Source: Gallionellaceae bacterium
GTDB taxonomy: Bacteria; Pseudomonadota; Gammaproteobacteria; Burkholderiales; Gallionellaceae
Direction of reading: 5' to 3'
DNA length: 64,000 nt
NCBI GenBank assembly: GCA_027448945.1
Contig: DAIDMQ010000020.1
Span: 62,001 to 126,000 of the forward strand
The position numbers were made by a program, and so were the translations under genes. Position 1 is the first letter of the stretch. Every line of letters starts with the position of its first letter. The notes under the pieces were generated by a model. The model worked only from the letters and a program-made list of their open reading frames with translations, searched no databases and was not told the origin of the DNA. Of this stretch, positions 1 through 8,126 are shown piece after piece.

Positions 1-249
1 CTGTTAGGCTTCTCGTTCGATGATGGCGATGCGAATCGAGGAAAAATTGCTTTGAGTTGTTTGCAAGGCTCTTTGTTGTTTGTAGATGGTGCGCAAAAGG
101 GCAAAGTTTCAACAGGTGATCTGGTGATAGATGTAATTCCGGGCAAGCATGTGATCATCGTGATGTTGCCTAATCAAAAGCTGTTCACACAGCCAGTGGT
201 AGTGCCATCGGGCAAGATGCTCAAGATCAGACCAAATTTGTGTAACTAA
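1..249 (+). CDS. C-terminal end of a PEGA-like domain protein (partial)
   Basis: The reading frame is open from base 1 and ends at TAA 247-249, so the gene starts outside the window. The visible 82 residues contain a pattern like a PEGA repeat: a short strand reading GSLLFVDG, then a polar turn, then DVIPGKHVIIVML. PEGA domains are surface beta-modules, often attached to bacterial Ser/Thr kinases or exported proteins. It lies 40 bp upstream of a Ser/Thr kinase on the same strand, so the two may share an operon and a pathway. The domain call rests on pattern alone, and the protein's main function cannot be seen from here. Confidence 0.45.
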   Translation: MLGFSFDDGDANRGKIALSCLQGSLLFVDGAQKGKVSTGDLVIDVIPGKHVIIVMLPNQKLFTQPVVVPSGKMLKIRPNLCN

Positions 250-289
250 ATTTCATTCACAACAAAAGTAAAATTCAGTCAGGTGCGAG

Positions 290-1531
290 ATGATTAGTCA
301 ATTGGGACGATATGAAGTGATTCGAGAGCTTGGGCAAGGTGCGATGGGCGTTGTCTATCAAGCCAAGGATCCATTGATAGATCGAGTCGTCGCCATCAAG
401 ACCATCAACTTGGGTCTGGCAATGGAGGGTAAGGACGAGTACGAGGGTCGTTTTTATCAGGAAGCTAAGGCTGCCGGACGTTTGAATCATCCAAATATCG
501 TCACCATCTATGATGTGGGTAAGAGCGAGGATATTGCCTACATCGCTATGGAATTCCTGCAGGGCAGAGAGTTGCGCGACATCATGAACGATGGCGGTCT
601 GCTACCGGTAGATCATGTTTTGGATATCGTCGCCCAAGTTGCATCTGGTTTGTCCTATGCACACGAACACGACATCATCCATCGTGATGTCAAGCCATCC
701 AATATCATGGTGATTCGTGATGGTCACGTTAAAATTACCGACTTTGGTATTGCACGCATGGCTTCTTCTGCAGTGCGTACTCAAACTGGTATGGTGTTGG
801 GTTCACCTAAATACATGTCACCAGAACAGGTTATGGGTAAAGAGATCGATCAGCGCTCTGATATTTTCTCCTTAGGGGTGATGTTGTATGAGATGTTGAC
901 GGGACAAGCGCCATTCAATGGCGATAACGTTAATGCCATCATGTACCAGACTTTGAATGCGGCGCCCTCGGCACCAAGCTCCTTGAATTCAACGGTTCCC
1001 GAGATGCTGAATTTCATTGTAGCCAAAGCACTGGCGAAAGGTCTAGACGACAGATACCAGAACGCTAAGGATTTCGCGGTTGATCTTAGAGCATGCCGTG
1101 AAACGCTCCCGAATTCAGGTGAGCAGATTAATGTGCATAGTCCTACGCCTTTGGGTGAAAATAAGTTGGCAGACGCGATTCCTTTGATGGGACGCTTGGA
1201 TGATACGGAAAATGACGCCCAATCAACGACACAAGGCTTATCTAAGACCTTTGATTCTGCTGCTGCGACGATGCGTTTGGCAGCCATGACGGCGAGCAGC
1301 GATGATGTAGATATATTGTCTAGGACGTTGAAAATGCCCAAAGCCAGTTTAGATGAAGTCAATCAATTGGCCAACAAGGCCAGCGTATTGTCGAGCAAAG
1401 CAAACAATCTCAGGCCTATCTCTTATGTCAATCCCACCGATAAAGAACCGGAGAATACGAATAATGTCTCGATGGCTGTGGTGGTATTTGCTTTGGTAGT
1501 ATTGGCCATCGTTGCATTTATTCTGATGTAA
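290..1531 (+). CDS. membrane-anchored serine/threonine protein kinase (PknB type)
   Basis: A 413-residue Hanks-type kinase. The N-terminal catalytic domain (about residues 7-270) shows the glycine-rich loop GQGAMGVVY, the VAIK lysine, the catalytic loop HRDVKPSN, the DFG magnesium motif and an SPEQ activation-segment motif, so it should be active. A low-complexity linker rich in Ser, Thr and Ala follows. One hydrophobic segment of about 20 residues ends the protein, which would tail-anchor it in the inner membrane with the kinase in the cytoplasm. There is no extracellular sensor (PASTA or similar) after the membrane segment, so input probably comes from a partner such as the PEGA-like protein just upstream. 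Substrates are unknown. Confidence 0.93.
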   Translation: MISQLGRYEVIRELGQGAMGVVYQAKDPLIDRVVAIKTINLGLAMEGKDEYEGRFYQEAKAAGRLNHPNIVTIYDVGKSEDIAYIAMEFLQGRELRDIMNDGGLLPVDHVLDIVAQVASGLSYAHEHDIIHRDVKPSNIMVIRDGHVKITDFGIARMASSAVRTQTGMVLGSPKYMSPEQVMGKEIDQRSDIFSLGVMLYEMLTGQAPFNGDNVNAIMYQTLNAAPSAPSSLNSTVPEMLNFIVAKALAKGLDDRYQNAKDFAVDLRACRETLPNSGEQINVHSPTPLGENKLADAIPLMGRLDDTENDAQSTTQGLSKTFDSAAATMRLAAMTASSDDVDILSRTLKMPKASLDEVNQLANKASVLSSKANNLRPISYVNPTDKEPENTNNVSMAVVVFALVVLAIVAFILM

Positions 1532-1546
1532 CTTGTGCTTCGATAG

Positions 1547-1960
1547 ATGCAAACGCACTATCACCTCAAAGTCACCAATACTCAGCCCCTCCTAATAGTA
1601 GGCCTACATGGACTGGCATTTTTGCTAGTTTTGGCGACGGACTATACCGTCCCATACTCGCTTTTATTTTCTTTCCTAATACTTCTGAGTTTGTATTGTC
1701 ATCTCCCACATCGTCATCACTTAGCTGCACACGGGGATTTTGATGGTTTCATCTTCGAAGGGGATCGCATGCTGTTCTATTCGGGAGAAAAGTGCATCTG
1801 TCAGGGTCAGGTGCTGAGTCCAACTTTAGTCACACCTTACTTCATCCTTTTTAATCTCCGCATAGATGGCGTGCATACAGGTACTAGAGTTTTGTTGGGG
1901 CGGGATGATCTGGGTGCAGAGCCCTACAGGCGGCTATCTGTATCAGTTAGGTTGGCTTAA
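1547..1960 (+). CDS. YgfX/CptA-like small membrane protein
   Basis: A 137-residue protein with two adjacent hydrophobic segments (about residues 14-30 and 33-52), followed by a soluble tail. The tail has the pattern LVTPYFILFNLR and then LLGRDDLGAEPYRRLSVSVRL. This resembles the YgfX family, in which a two-helix hairpin precedes a tail ending in a D-x-L-x-x-E-x-[FY]-R-R-L motif. YgfX (CptA) of E. coli is linked to SdhE (CptB) and cell division, and in betaproteobacteria such genes often sit beside nadB or rpoE. It starts 15 bp after the kinase, and its stop codon overlaps the nadB stop on the opposite strand. The assignment is from pattern only. Confidence 0.55.
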   Translation: MQTHYHLKVTNTQPLLIVGLHGLAFLLVLATDYTVPYSLLFSFLILLSLYCHLPHRHHLAAHGDFDGFIFEGDRMLFYSGEKCICQGQVLSPTLVTPYFILFNLRIDGVHTGTRVLLGRDDLGAEPYRRLSVSVRLA

Positions 1961-3534
1961 TCGTCAGGTGTCAGTATTGTGGGGAGAGCGTAGGGTAAAG
2001 ACGCAGGGAAGTCCTTGCTGTAATGCAAGCCTCGACTCTCTTGGCGGGAAAGTGCGCTTCGCACGATCAGTTCTGCATTGGTGACCAGATTGCGCAGTTC
2101 CAAGAGATCGGAACTTATATGGAAGTTGGTGTAATACTCCTGTATCTCATCCTGCAATAACTGTATGCGATGTTGAGCGCGCTCCAAACGTTTGTTGGTT
2201 CGCACTATACCTACATAGTCCCACATGAAATGGCGCAACTCGGCCCAGTTGTGTGCGATGACGATTTGTTCATCGGCATCGGTTACGCGGCTTTCATCCC
2301 ATGCAGGTAGGGCGGCTGTGGATCGTTTGGTTTGAACAAGGATGTCCTGAGCAGCGGCATGCGCAAACACCAGACACTCCAACAGAGAGTTACTGGCAAG
2401 ACGATTCGCACCATGCAGGCCGCTATAAGAAGTTTCGCCGATTGCATATAGGTTTTCGATGTCTGTCTTCGCATTCAAGTCGGTCATTACACCACCGCAA
2501 GTGTAATGCGCAGCGGGTACCACAGGGATTGCCTCCCTACTGATATTAATGCCCAGTGCCAAACAGCGTGAATAAATTGTAGGGAAGTGCTCTTGCAGGA
2601 ATTCTACGGATTGGTGGGAAATGTCCAGATAGACGCAGTCTAGGCCGCGTTTCTTCATCTCGAAATCGATGGCTCTAGCGACCACGTCACGTGGAGCAAG
2701 TTCTGCCCGCGAGTCGTGCCAGGGCATGAAGCGGGTACCATCGGGCAGTTTCAGTATCCCGCCTTCTCCGCGTACTGCTTCGCTGATGAGAAATGATTTT
2801 GCATGTGGGTGATATAAGCAAGTCGGATGGAACTGGATAAATTCCATATTTGCGACTTTACAGCCGGCACGCCATGCCATTGCAATACCGTCTCCAGTGG
2901 CGGTATCCGGGTTGGTTGTATATAGGTATACCTTGCCGGTACCGCCAGTTGCCAGCACGGTGTTATTGGCCGATATGGTGATGACTTCATCGCTCAAGCT
3001 GTTGAGTGCATAAACCCCATAACAGCAGTTGTCGTCCCGGCCTAGTTTTTTTCCGGTGATCAGGTCTACCGAGATATATTTTTCCAATAAAGTGATGTTG
3101 GCGTGTTGCATCACTTTGCGAGCAAGAGTCTCTTGCACTGCCTGGCCGGTTCGATCAGCCGCATGGATGATGCGGCGTTCACTGTGTCCACCTTCGCGGG
3201 TTAAATGGAAGCCGGAATGAGTAGCAGGATCTTTGGTGAAGGGCACGCCTTGTAGTATCAGCCAATCTATAGCAGCCTTGCTGTTCTCGATCACGAAGCG
3301 TGTGGCTGCGGCATCACATAATCCCGCACCGGCGATTTCGGTATCTTTAATATGGGCTGCAACGGAGTCTTCCTCGGATAGCACCGCAGCGATTCCACCT
3401 TGTGCCCAACTGCTCGCGCCATCAAGTAAAGAGCGTTTGGTGATGATGCCAATCTTTTGATGTTCCGCCAGTTTCAGTGCCAAGGTCAGCCCTGCCAAGC
3501 CGCTGCCGATGATGAGAGTATCGAATTTTAGCAA
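1957..3534 (-). CDS. nadB: L-aspartate oxidase
   Basis: A 525-residue flavoprotein that oxidises L-aspartate to iminoaspartate, the first step of de novo NAD synthesis, for condensation by NadA. The N-terminus carries the FAD dinucleotide motif GSGLAGLTLALKLAE. Family hallmarks follow: SSWAQGGIAA, HSERRIIHAADRTG, the substrate-site segment EFIQFHPTCLY, RGEGG, and HGANRLASNSLLE near residue 375. The C-terminal helical domain typical of the fumarate reductase/aspartate oxidase family is complete. It is transcribed alone, away from rpoE, with convergent overlapping stops against the YgfX-like gene. SdhA at 50.4 kb is the related flavoprotein, but nadB lacks the covalent-FAD histidine context and is clearly distinct. 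Confidence 0.97.
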   Translation of the reverse strand: MLKFDTLIIGSGLAGLTLALKLAEHQKIGIITKRSLLDGASSWAQGGIAAVLSEEDSVAAHIKDTEIAGAGLCDAAATRFVIENSKAAIDWLILQGVPFTKDPATHSGFHLTREGGHSERRIIHAADRTGQAVQETLARKVMQHANITLLEKYISVDLITGKKLGRDDNCCYGVYALNSLSDEVITISANNTVLATGGTGKVYLYTTNPDTATGDGIAMAWRAGCKVANMEFIQFHPTCLYHPHAKSFLISEAVRGEGGILKLPDGTRFMPWHDSRAELAPRDVVARAIDFEMKKRGLDCVYLDISHQSVEFLQEHFPTIYSRCLALGINISREAIPVVPAAHYTCGGVMTDLNAKTDIENLYAIGETSYSGLHGANRLASNSLLECLVFAHAAAQDILVQTKRSTAALPAWDESRVTDADEQIVIAHNWAELRHFMWDYVGIVRTNKRLERAQHRIQLLQDEIQEYYTNFHISSDLLELRNLVTNAELIVRSALSRQESRGLHYSKDFPASLPYALPTILTPDD

Positions 3535-4077
3535 TTTTAATATTAACTTTAGCCGAGGCAGGGACTATAGCAAATGTATTGCAAGCGATGAGCAAATTTT
3601 TCAGGACTAGCGCGTGTTGGAGGCTGAGTGTTGGAATGAAATGTTTGAAACAGCCAGTGCGCCTTGTCTTGGTGACGCTATTGAGAGGCGTTATTTATAA
3701 GCTATTCATATACATTCCGGAAGTTACCCAGCCTATGACGAGCAAGTCTATCTAATATAGTCTGGCGGCACGTGTTCCAGAAATTGTTCAGTTGGATGAG
3801 GCGGGACTCCTCGGTGACGACTCCGGGCGCTGAGACCGAAACATTCATCACTTTCCAGCAGTTGAAGATATCGGATGATTTGATGCATCCTCCAGCACGG
3901 TGAGCATATTCCAGCCTGTATTGGTTGAGTATGCATAAAAACTTAGGGTAATTCATGGAACTAATCTAAAATCACAGGGTCTTGTTGGGGCTTGGCGATT
4001 TGGAGTGGCGTAAAACCCATTAAGGTTCACTCTTTAGAGAGTCTTGCACAGAATAATAAAGAATTGGAAATTCAGGG
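3535..4077 (+). other. divergent intergenic region between nadB and rpoE
   Basis: These 543 bp contain no gene I can recognise. A minus-strand open frame of 84 codons (3702-3956) has no family resemblance and no good ribosome site. The region must carry the promoters for nadB (leftward) and the rpoE operon (rightward). A GGAACT hexamer at 3957-3962 resembles a sigma-E -35 box, but no matching -10 lies at the right distance. Confidence 0.4.
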
Positions 4078-4677
4078 ATGGCAGACCGGGAAGTCGATCA
4101 GCAGTTGGTAGAGCGCGTTCAGCGCGGGGATAAGCACGCCTTTGATCTGCTGGTCACTAAGTATCAGCGCAGATTGGGTAGGTTGATTTCGCGATTTGTG
4201 CGCGATCCTGCCGAGGCGGAAGATGTGACGCAGGATGCTTTTATCAAGGCATATAGGGCATTGCCGGGATTTAGAGGTGAGAGTGCTTTTTATACCTGGT
4301 TGTATCGTATTGGTATCAACACCGCCAAGAATTACTTGTTGGCAAGCAAGCGTAGGCCGCCTACTAGCACGCCTTTCGATGCAGAAGAATCTGAGTCGTT
4401 CGAGGAAGCCGGTCTGTTGCAAGAGGTTAGTACGCCAGAAAATGAACTCATGAGCAAACAAGTTGTCGATGTGGTGCAGTCTTCATTGCAACAGTTGCCA
4501 GAGGATTTGCGCAGTGCGTTGACCTTGCGCGAGATAGAGGGTCTGAGCTATGAAGAGATCGCGAGTGTGATGAACTGTCCCGTCGGTACGGTGCGTTCAA
4601 GGATATTTAGGGCGCGTGAGGCTATCGCCGAAAATCTGCGTCCTTTGTTGGAAACTAGTAAAGGTAATCGGTGGTGA
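4078..4677 (+). CDS. rpoE: RNA polymerase sigma-E factor (ECF)
   Basis: A 199-residue extracytoplasmic-function sigma factor. Region 2 (about residues 20-90) contains the -10 recognition and core-binding signature DAEDVTQD-like (here EAEDVTQDAFIKAYRALPGF) and FYTWLYRI. Region 4 (about 130-180) contains LPEDLRSALTLREIEGLSYEEIA and the helix-turn-helix CPVGTVRSRIFRARE. It directs transcription of envelope stress genes. It heads the run rpoE-rseA-rseB-rseC-mucD, the standard sigma-E module of beta- and gammaproteobacteria, in which RseA holds the sigma factor inactive at the membrane. The stop overlaps the ribosome-binding region of rseA, suggesting translational coupling. Confidence 0.96.
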   Translation: MADREVDQQLVERVQRGDKHAFDLLVTKYQRRLGRLISRFVRDPAEAEDVTQDAFIKAYRALPGFRGESAFYTWLYRIGINTAKNYLLASKRRPPTSTPFDAEESESFEEAGLLQEVSTPENELMSKQVVDVVQSSLQQLPEDLRSALTLREIEGLSYEEIASVMNCPVGTVRSRIFRAREAIAENLRPLLETSKGNRW

Positions 4678-4679
4678 TT

Positions 4680-5180
4680 ATGAAAAATCAAATTTCTGCA
4701 TTAATGGATGGCGAGTTGTTTGAAGACGAAGCGGACATACTGCTTGATCAGGTGAAGCGAGATGCTAATGCGCATGTCGATTGGGCTGCGTATCATCTGA
4801 TTGGTGATGTCTTGCGCCAACCGGACTATATTAATAGTGATATCAGTGCGCGGGTGCGTGAGCGTATGCAACTCGAACCAACCATATTGGCACCACGCAG
4901 TCGCGGTCTCAGTCAAAAGGTTCGTAACATCTCTTTGTCGGCAGCCGCTTCTGTAATGGCTTTCGGTGTGGTTGCTTGGATGTCGGCACAGATTGCTCCG
5001 GAGAATAATCCTCAATTAGCTACGCAGAAGTCGAATATTCGAGCAGCAAGTATGAAGATGCAGGCACAATCGAATGACTACCTGATGGCTCATCAGGAGT
5101 TTTCTCCTACAAATGACATGGATGGTGGTGCGGCATATATACGTACTGTCGCATACAGCTCTGAGGATAAAGCGCAATGA
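4680..5180 (+). CDS. rseA: anti-sigma-E factor RseA (MucA)
   Basis: A 166-residue single-pass anti-sigma factor. The N-terminal cytoplasmic domain has the family opening KNQISALMDGELFEDE and a WAAYHLIGDVLR segment that contacts the sigma factor. A membrane segment lies near residues 82-103 (SLSAAASVMAFGVVAWM), and a periplasmic tail should bind RseB. I chose ATG 4680 over the GTG codons at 4671 and 4674 because it gives the usual family N-terminus, with a purine-rich GGTGG just ahead. The start lies 2 nt after the rpoE stop, and the end overlaps rseB by ATGA. Confidence 0.92.
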   Translation: MKNQISALMDGELFEDEADILLDQVKRDANAHVDWAAYHLIGDVLRQPDYINSDISARVRERMQLEPTILAPRSRGLSQKVRNISLSAAASVMAFGVVAWMSAQIAPENNPQLATQKSNIRAASMKMQAQSNDYLMAHQEFSPTNDMDGGAAYIRTVAYSSEDKAQ

Positions 5181-6142
5181 GGTTGTGGTTAGCATGCTGT
5201 GGGCTGGTATTCGCGATGAGTCAAAGTTTTGCGGAAGAGGGGCAAGCCAACATCAACTGGCTAAAGACAATCGCTTTCGCAGGACATCAAACCGAGTACG
5301 CCGGTATTTTCGTATATCAGTATGGTAATCACTTAGAGACTTCACGTATTACGCATTTCGTCGAGGTGGACAGTGAGTACGAAAAGATCGAAAGTCTGGA
5401 TGGCCCCAAGCGTGAAATCGTCCGTCATCATGGTCAAGTATGGAGTTTCTTGAATCACAAGATGGTGCAAGTCGATAGTCAGCCAGGACGGGGTGGATTC
5501 CCATCTTTGTTGCCAGAACAAATTTCTGCGTTGGGCGGAAATTACACTATCAAAGACCTGGGAAATGGCACTGTCGCAGGTTTTAGCGCGCAGATTCTAT
5601 TATTCCAACCCAAGGATAATCTGCGCTATACACGCAAGTTTTGGGTGAATAGCGATACGGGATTGTTAGTCAAAGCCGAAGTGTTGAGCGACAAAGGCAA
5701 AGTGGTTGAGCAATATGCATTCACCCAACTAAAAATCGGCGGAGATCTCGATCGTACTGCAATCATCAATGACAGGGCTTCCAGTATATCTAGCCTGTCA
5801 CATGTTAAATCCAAGGATGCCAATGCGGAGATTAGCAATAGTGGCTGGGTGGTAGATGCCATACCTACCGGCTTTAAGAAACTCACGGAAGTCAAACGAC
5901 CTATGCGTGGTAAGCATTCCCCAGTTACGCAAATGGTTTATTCCGATGGGCTGAGTGCGATTTCGGTGTTCATAGAGTTGGCTGATTCCGATGAGGATGA
6001 TGATATCGAAGGTTTGACCAGTCGCGGGGCGCTGAATCTCTATCACAAGGTGGTTGATAAGCACCTTTACACTGTTGTGGGTGAAGTACCTCCCCGCACC
6101 GTCATGCAAGTTCTGGACTCCATACGTTATAACGGCAGTTAA
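5177..6142 (+). CDS. rseB: periplasmic sigma-E regulator RseB (MucB)
   Basis: A 321-residue exported protein. Residues 1-20 form a signal peptide ending near SFA-EEG. The N-terminal domain resembles LolA/LolB folds (INWLKTIAFAGHQTEYAGIFVYQYG, RITHFVEVDSEYEKIESLDG). The C-terminal domain (about 215-321, SGWVVDAIPTGFKKL through FIELAD) is the MucB/RseB_C type that binds RseA and senses lipids and misfolded outer-membrane material. It protects RseA from proteolysis, so it keeps sigma-E off in unstressed cells. It overlaps rseA by 4 nt and is followed 2 nt later by rseC, consistent with one polycistronic message. Confidence 0.94.
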   Translation: MRLWLACCGLVFAMSQSFAEEGQANINWLKTIAFAGHQTEYAGIFVYQYGNHLETSRITHFVEVDSEYEKIESLDGPKREIVRHHGQVWSFLNHKMVQVDSQPGRGGFPSLLPEQISALGGNYTIKDLGNGTVAGFSAQILLFQPKDNLRYTRKFWVNSDTGLLVKAEVLSDKGKVVEQYAFTQLKIGGDLDRTAIINDRASSISSLSHVKSKDANAEISNSGWVVDAIPTGFKKLTEVKRPMRGKHSPVTQMVYSDGLSAISVFIELADSDEDDDIEGLTSRGALNLYHKVVDKHLYTVVGEVPPRTVMQVLDSIRYNGS

Positions 6143-6144
6143 TC

Positions 6145-6573
6145 ATGCTGGAGACTAGAGCCACAGTCGTTGAATCACGAGATCGGACTACTTGGGTTGT
6201 TGCGGCTGATGTTAGTAGCTGTGAGCAATGTAATGGCAAGGGGTGCGGATCTAGCAAGGTTGCACAACTATTCTGTAGCAAACCCAGACGATTCGAAGTC
6301 GAGAATTCGATAGGCGCGGTCGTGGGTGACGAAGTCATTATCTCGGTTGCAGATGGCGCTGTATTACAGGGTATAGGTTTGCTTTATTTGTTACCTTTGG
6401 CGCTGATGGTCATATTGGGTGGCATCGCCGATTTTATGCACGCTGGAGATGCATCTGTCGCTGTAGGTGCCATTGCTGGCTTATTGTTGGGTTTTGCATT
6501 TGCAAGACTAGTGTCGGCTAGCAGGTCGAATGTGATGAATAAGCCCTATATAGCTAAACGCAGTTCAGTTTGA
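6145..6573 (+). CDS. rseC: RseC-family membrane protein
   Basis: A 142-residue inner-membrane protein. The N-terminal cytoplasmic part has a cysteine cluster CEQCNGKGCGSSK (about residues 29-41), which matches the family's four-cysteine motif, proposed to bind an iron-sulfur centre or act in redox. Two membrane segments lie near residues 74-92 and 100-120. RseC/RsxE-linked proteins are tied to sigma-E regulation and to reduction of SoxR. Its position between rseB and mucD is the usual one. Confidence 0.9.
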   Translation: MLETRATVVESRDRTTWVVAADVSSCEQCNGKGCGSSKVAQLFCSKPRRFEVENSIGAVVGDEVIISVADGAVLQGIGLLYLLPLALMVILGGIADFMHAGDASVAVGAIAGLLLGFAFARLVSASRSNVMNKPYIAKRSSV

Positions 6574-6611
6574 GACTTTATATTCTTGTTGACCATTAAG
6601 GAGAGTAAAGG

Positions 6612-8009
6612 ATGTTGAGTAGAGCTTACGCATTAGTGTTTGCCTTTTTTACGAGTGTGCTGATTAGCCACTCTGTCTTAGCCAAAGAACTGCCGGATTT
6701 TACTGAGTTGGTAGAAAATCAGGGCGCAGCTGTAGTCAATATCAGTACTACCCAAGTCGTTCGTAGCAATCCAGCCATGCCGGATATGCAAGAGGGCGAC
6801 CCCTTCTACGAGTTTTTCCGTCGTTTCTCTCCCCAGATGCCACGCGAGCAAGAGTCTCAGTCATTGGGCTCGGGTTTTATACTTAGCTCAGATGGCTACA
6901 TCATGACTAATGCGCATGTGGTCGATCATGCAGACAAGATTACAGTTCGTTTGACCGACAAGCGTGAATTCAGCGCCAAGGTGATAGGCGCAGATAAGCG
7001 CACAGATGTGGCGGTTCTTAAAATAGATGCTACTGGCTTGCCTAAGGTGGCACTGGGTGATCCCAATAAGTTGAAAGTCGGTGAGTGGGTTGTGGCGATA
7101 GGTTCACCATTCGGCTTCGACAGCAGTGTGACTGCAGGTATCGTGAGTGCCAAAGGGCGCTCTTTGCCGCAAGACAATTTTGTGCCGTTTATACAGACAG
7201 ACGTCGCTATCAATCCCGGTAATTCCGGCGGACCTTTGTTCAATATGAATGGTGAGGTGGTGGGTATTAATTCTCAGATATATACGCGATCCGGTGGCTC
7301 GATGGGACTGTCGTTTTCTATTCCCATCGATGTGGCCAATCAAGTGGCAGATCAACTTCGTAGCACCGGGAAAGTCACACGAGGCCGTATAGGTGTGACC
7401 ATACAAGAACTTACCCGTGAGTTGGCAGAGTCCTTTGGTATGTCACAACCTAATGGCGCGCTGATAAGCAGCGTGGAAAAGGGTGGCGCTGCCGATAAAG
7501 CGGGCATCGAGGTGAGTGATGTCATTCTTAAATTCGACGGTAAAATGGTGCGCAGTTCCGGCGATCTGCCGCGTATGGTTGCGGCTACCAAGCCAGGTAA
7601 CAAGGTCGAGATAGAGCTCTGGCGTAAAGGTGCAGCCAAGGTGGTCAGCGTAGTTGTCGCGAAGATGCAAGACGACAGTGTCGCTGCCCAATCGGAAGAT
7701 AAGCAAGATGATGGTGGTGGGGCGACCATTGCACGTATGGGACTCTCAGTCAGCGAATTAAGCAAGGATCAGTTGCAGGAATTGCAACTACCTGGGGGCT
7801 TGTTGATACAGTCCGTCAAAGGTGGCGCAGCGCGCTCTGCCGGTTTGCAACGCGGTGATGTGGTGTTGGCTCTGGGTAATGTACGTATACGCACTTTGAA
7901 GCAATTCGCCGATCTGCTCAAACAAGTCCCACAGGGGCGCAATGTGGCCTTGCTGATACGGCGCGGTGATGTTGCGACTTATGTGGCGATCAAATTAGAT
8001 GAGAAATAA
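6612..8009 (+). CDS. mucD: periplasmic serine endoprotease, Do/DegQ family (MucD)
   Basis: A 465-residue HtrA-type protease. Residues 1-24 are a signal peptide ending SVLA-KELPD. The trypsin-like domain carries the full triad: His in TNAHVVDHAD (near residue 101), Asp in RTDVAVLKID (near 135) and Ser in GNSGGPLF (near 205). Two PDZ domains follow (about 258-350 and 370-460). It degrades or refolds damaged envelope proteins. Placement directly behind rseC is the MucD arrangement, which favours the symbol mucD over degQ or degP, although the sequence does not separate them. The 38-bp gap after rseC carries an AAGGAGAG ribosome site. A strong hairpin follows the gene. Confidence 0.95.
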   Translation: MLSRAYALVFAFFTSVLISHSVLAKELPDFTELVENQGAAVVNISTTQVVRSNPAMPDMQEGDPFYEFFRRFSPQMPREQESQSLGSGFILSSDGYIMTNAHVVDHADKITVRLTDKREFSAKVIGADKRTDVAVLKIDATGLPKVALGDPNKLKVGEWVVAIGSPFGFDSSVTAGIVSAKGRSLPQDNFVPFIQTDVAINPGNSGGPLFNMNGEVVGINSQIYTRSGGSMGLSFSIPIDVANQVADQLRSTGKVTRGRIGVTIQELTRELAESFGMSQPNGALISSVEKGGAADKAGIEVSDVILKFDGKMVRSSGDLPRMVAATKPGNKVEIELWRKGAAKVVSVVVAKMQDDSVAAQSEDKQDDGGGATIARMGLSVSELSKDQLQELQLPGGLLIQSVKGGAARSAGLQRGDVVLALGNVRIRTLKQFADLLKQVPQGRNVALLIRRGDVATYVAIKLDEK

Positions 8010-8074
8010 GGTCAGCACGTAGAACGTACTGCGTCTCCCGCCCAATTCGGCTAGAATTCGCGCTTTGCGAAATG

Positions 8075-8105
8075 GCCGAAACTCGGCATAACGCCGAGTT
8101 TCGGC
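8075..8105 (+). terminator. 13-bp perfect hairpin between mucD and lepA, likely rho-independent terminator
   Basis: The arms 8075-8087 and 8093-8105 are perfectly complementary, with loop ATAAC, and are followed by GGGATTTTTATTT. This fits an intrinsic terminator for the sigma-E operon. It ends only 22 nt before the lepA ATG, so it could also act as a leader structure on a message that reads through. Confidence 0.75.
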
Positions 8106-8126
8106 GGGATTTTTATTTGGAACCTC

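Noticed and set aside
3702-3956. 84-codon minus-strand open frame in the nadB-rpoE gap
   Set aside because: No family resemblance and no convincing ribosome site or neighbour logic.
3957-3962. GGAACT as a sigma-E -35 box for rpoE autoregulation
   Set aside because: No TCTGA-like -10 lies at 16-17 bp; the only TCTAA (3965-3969) is far too close.
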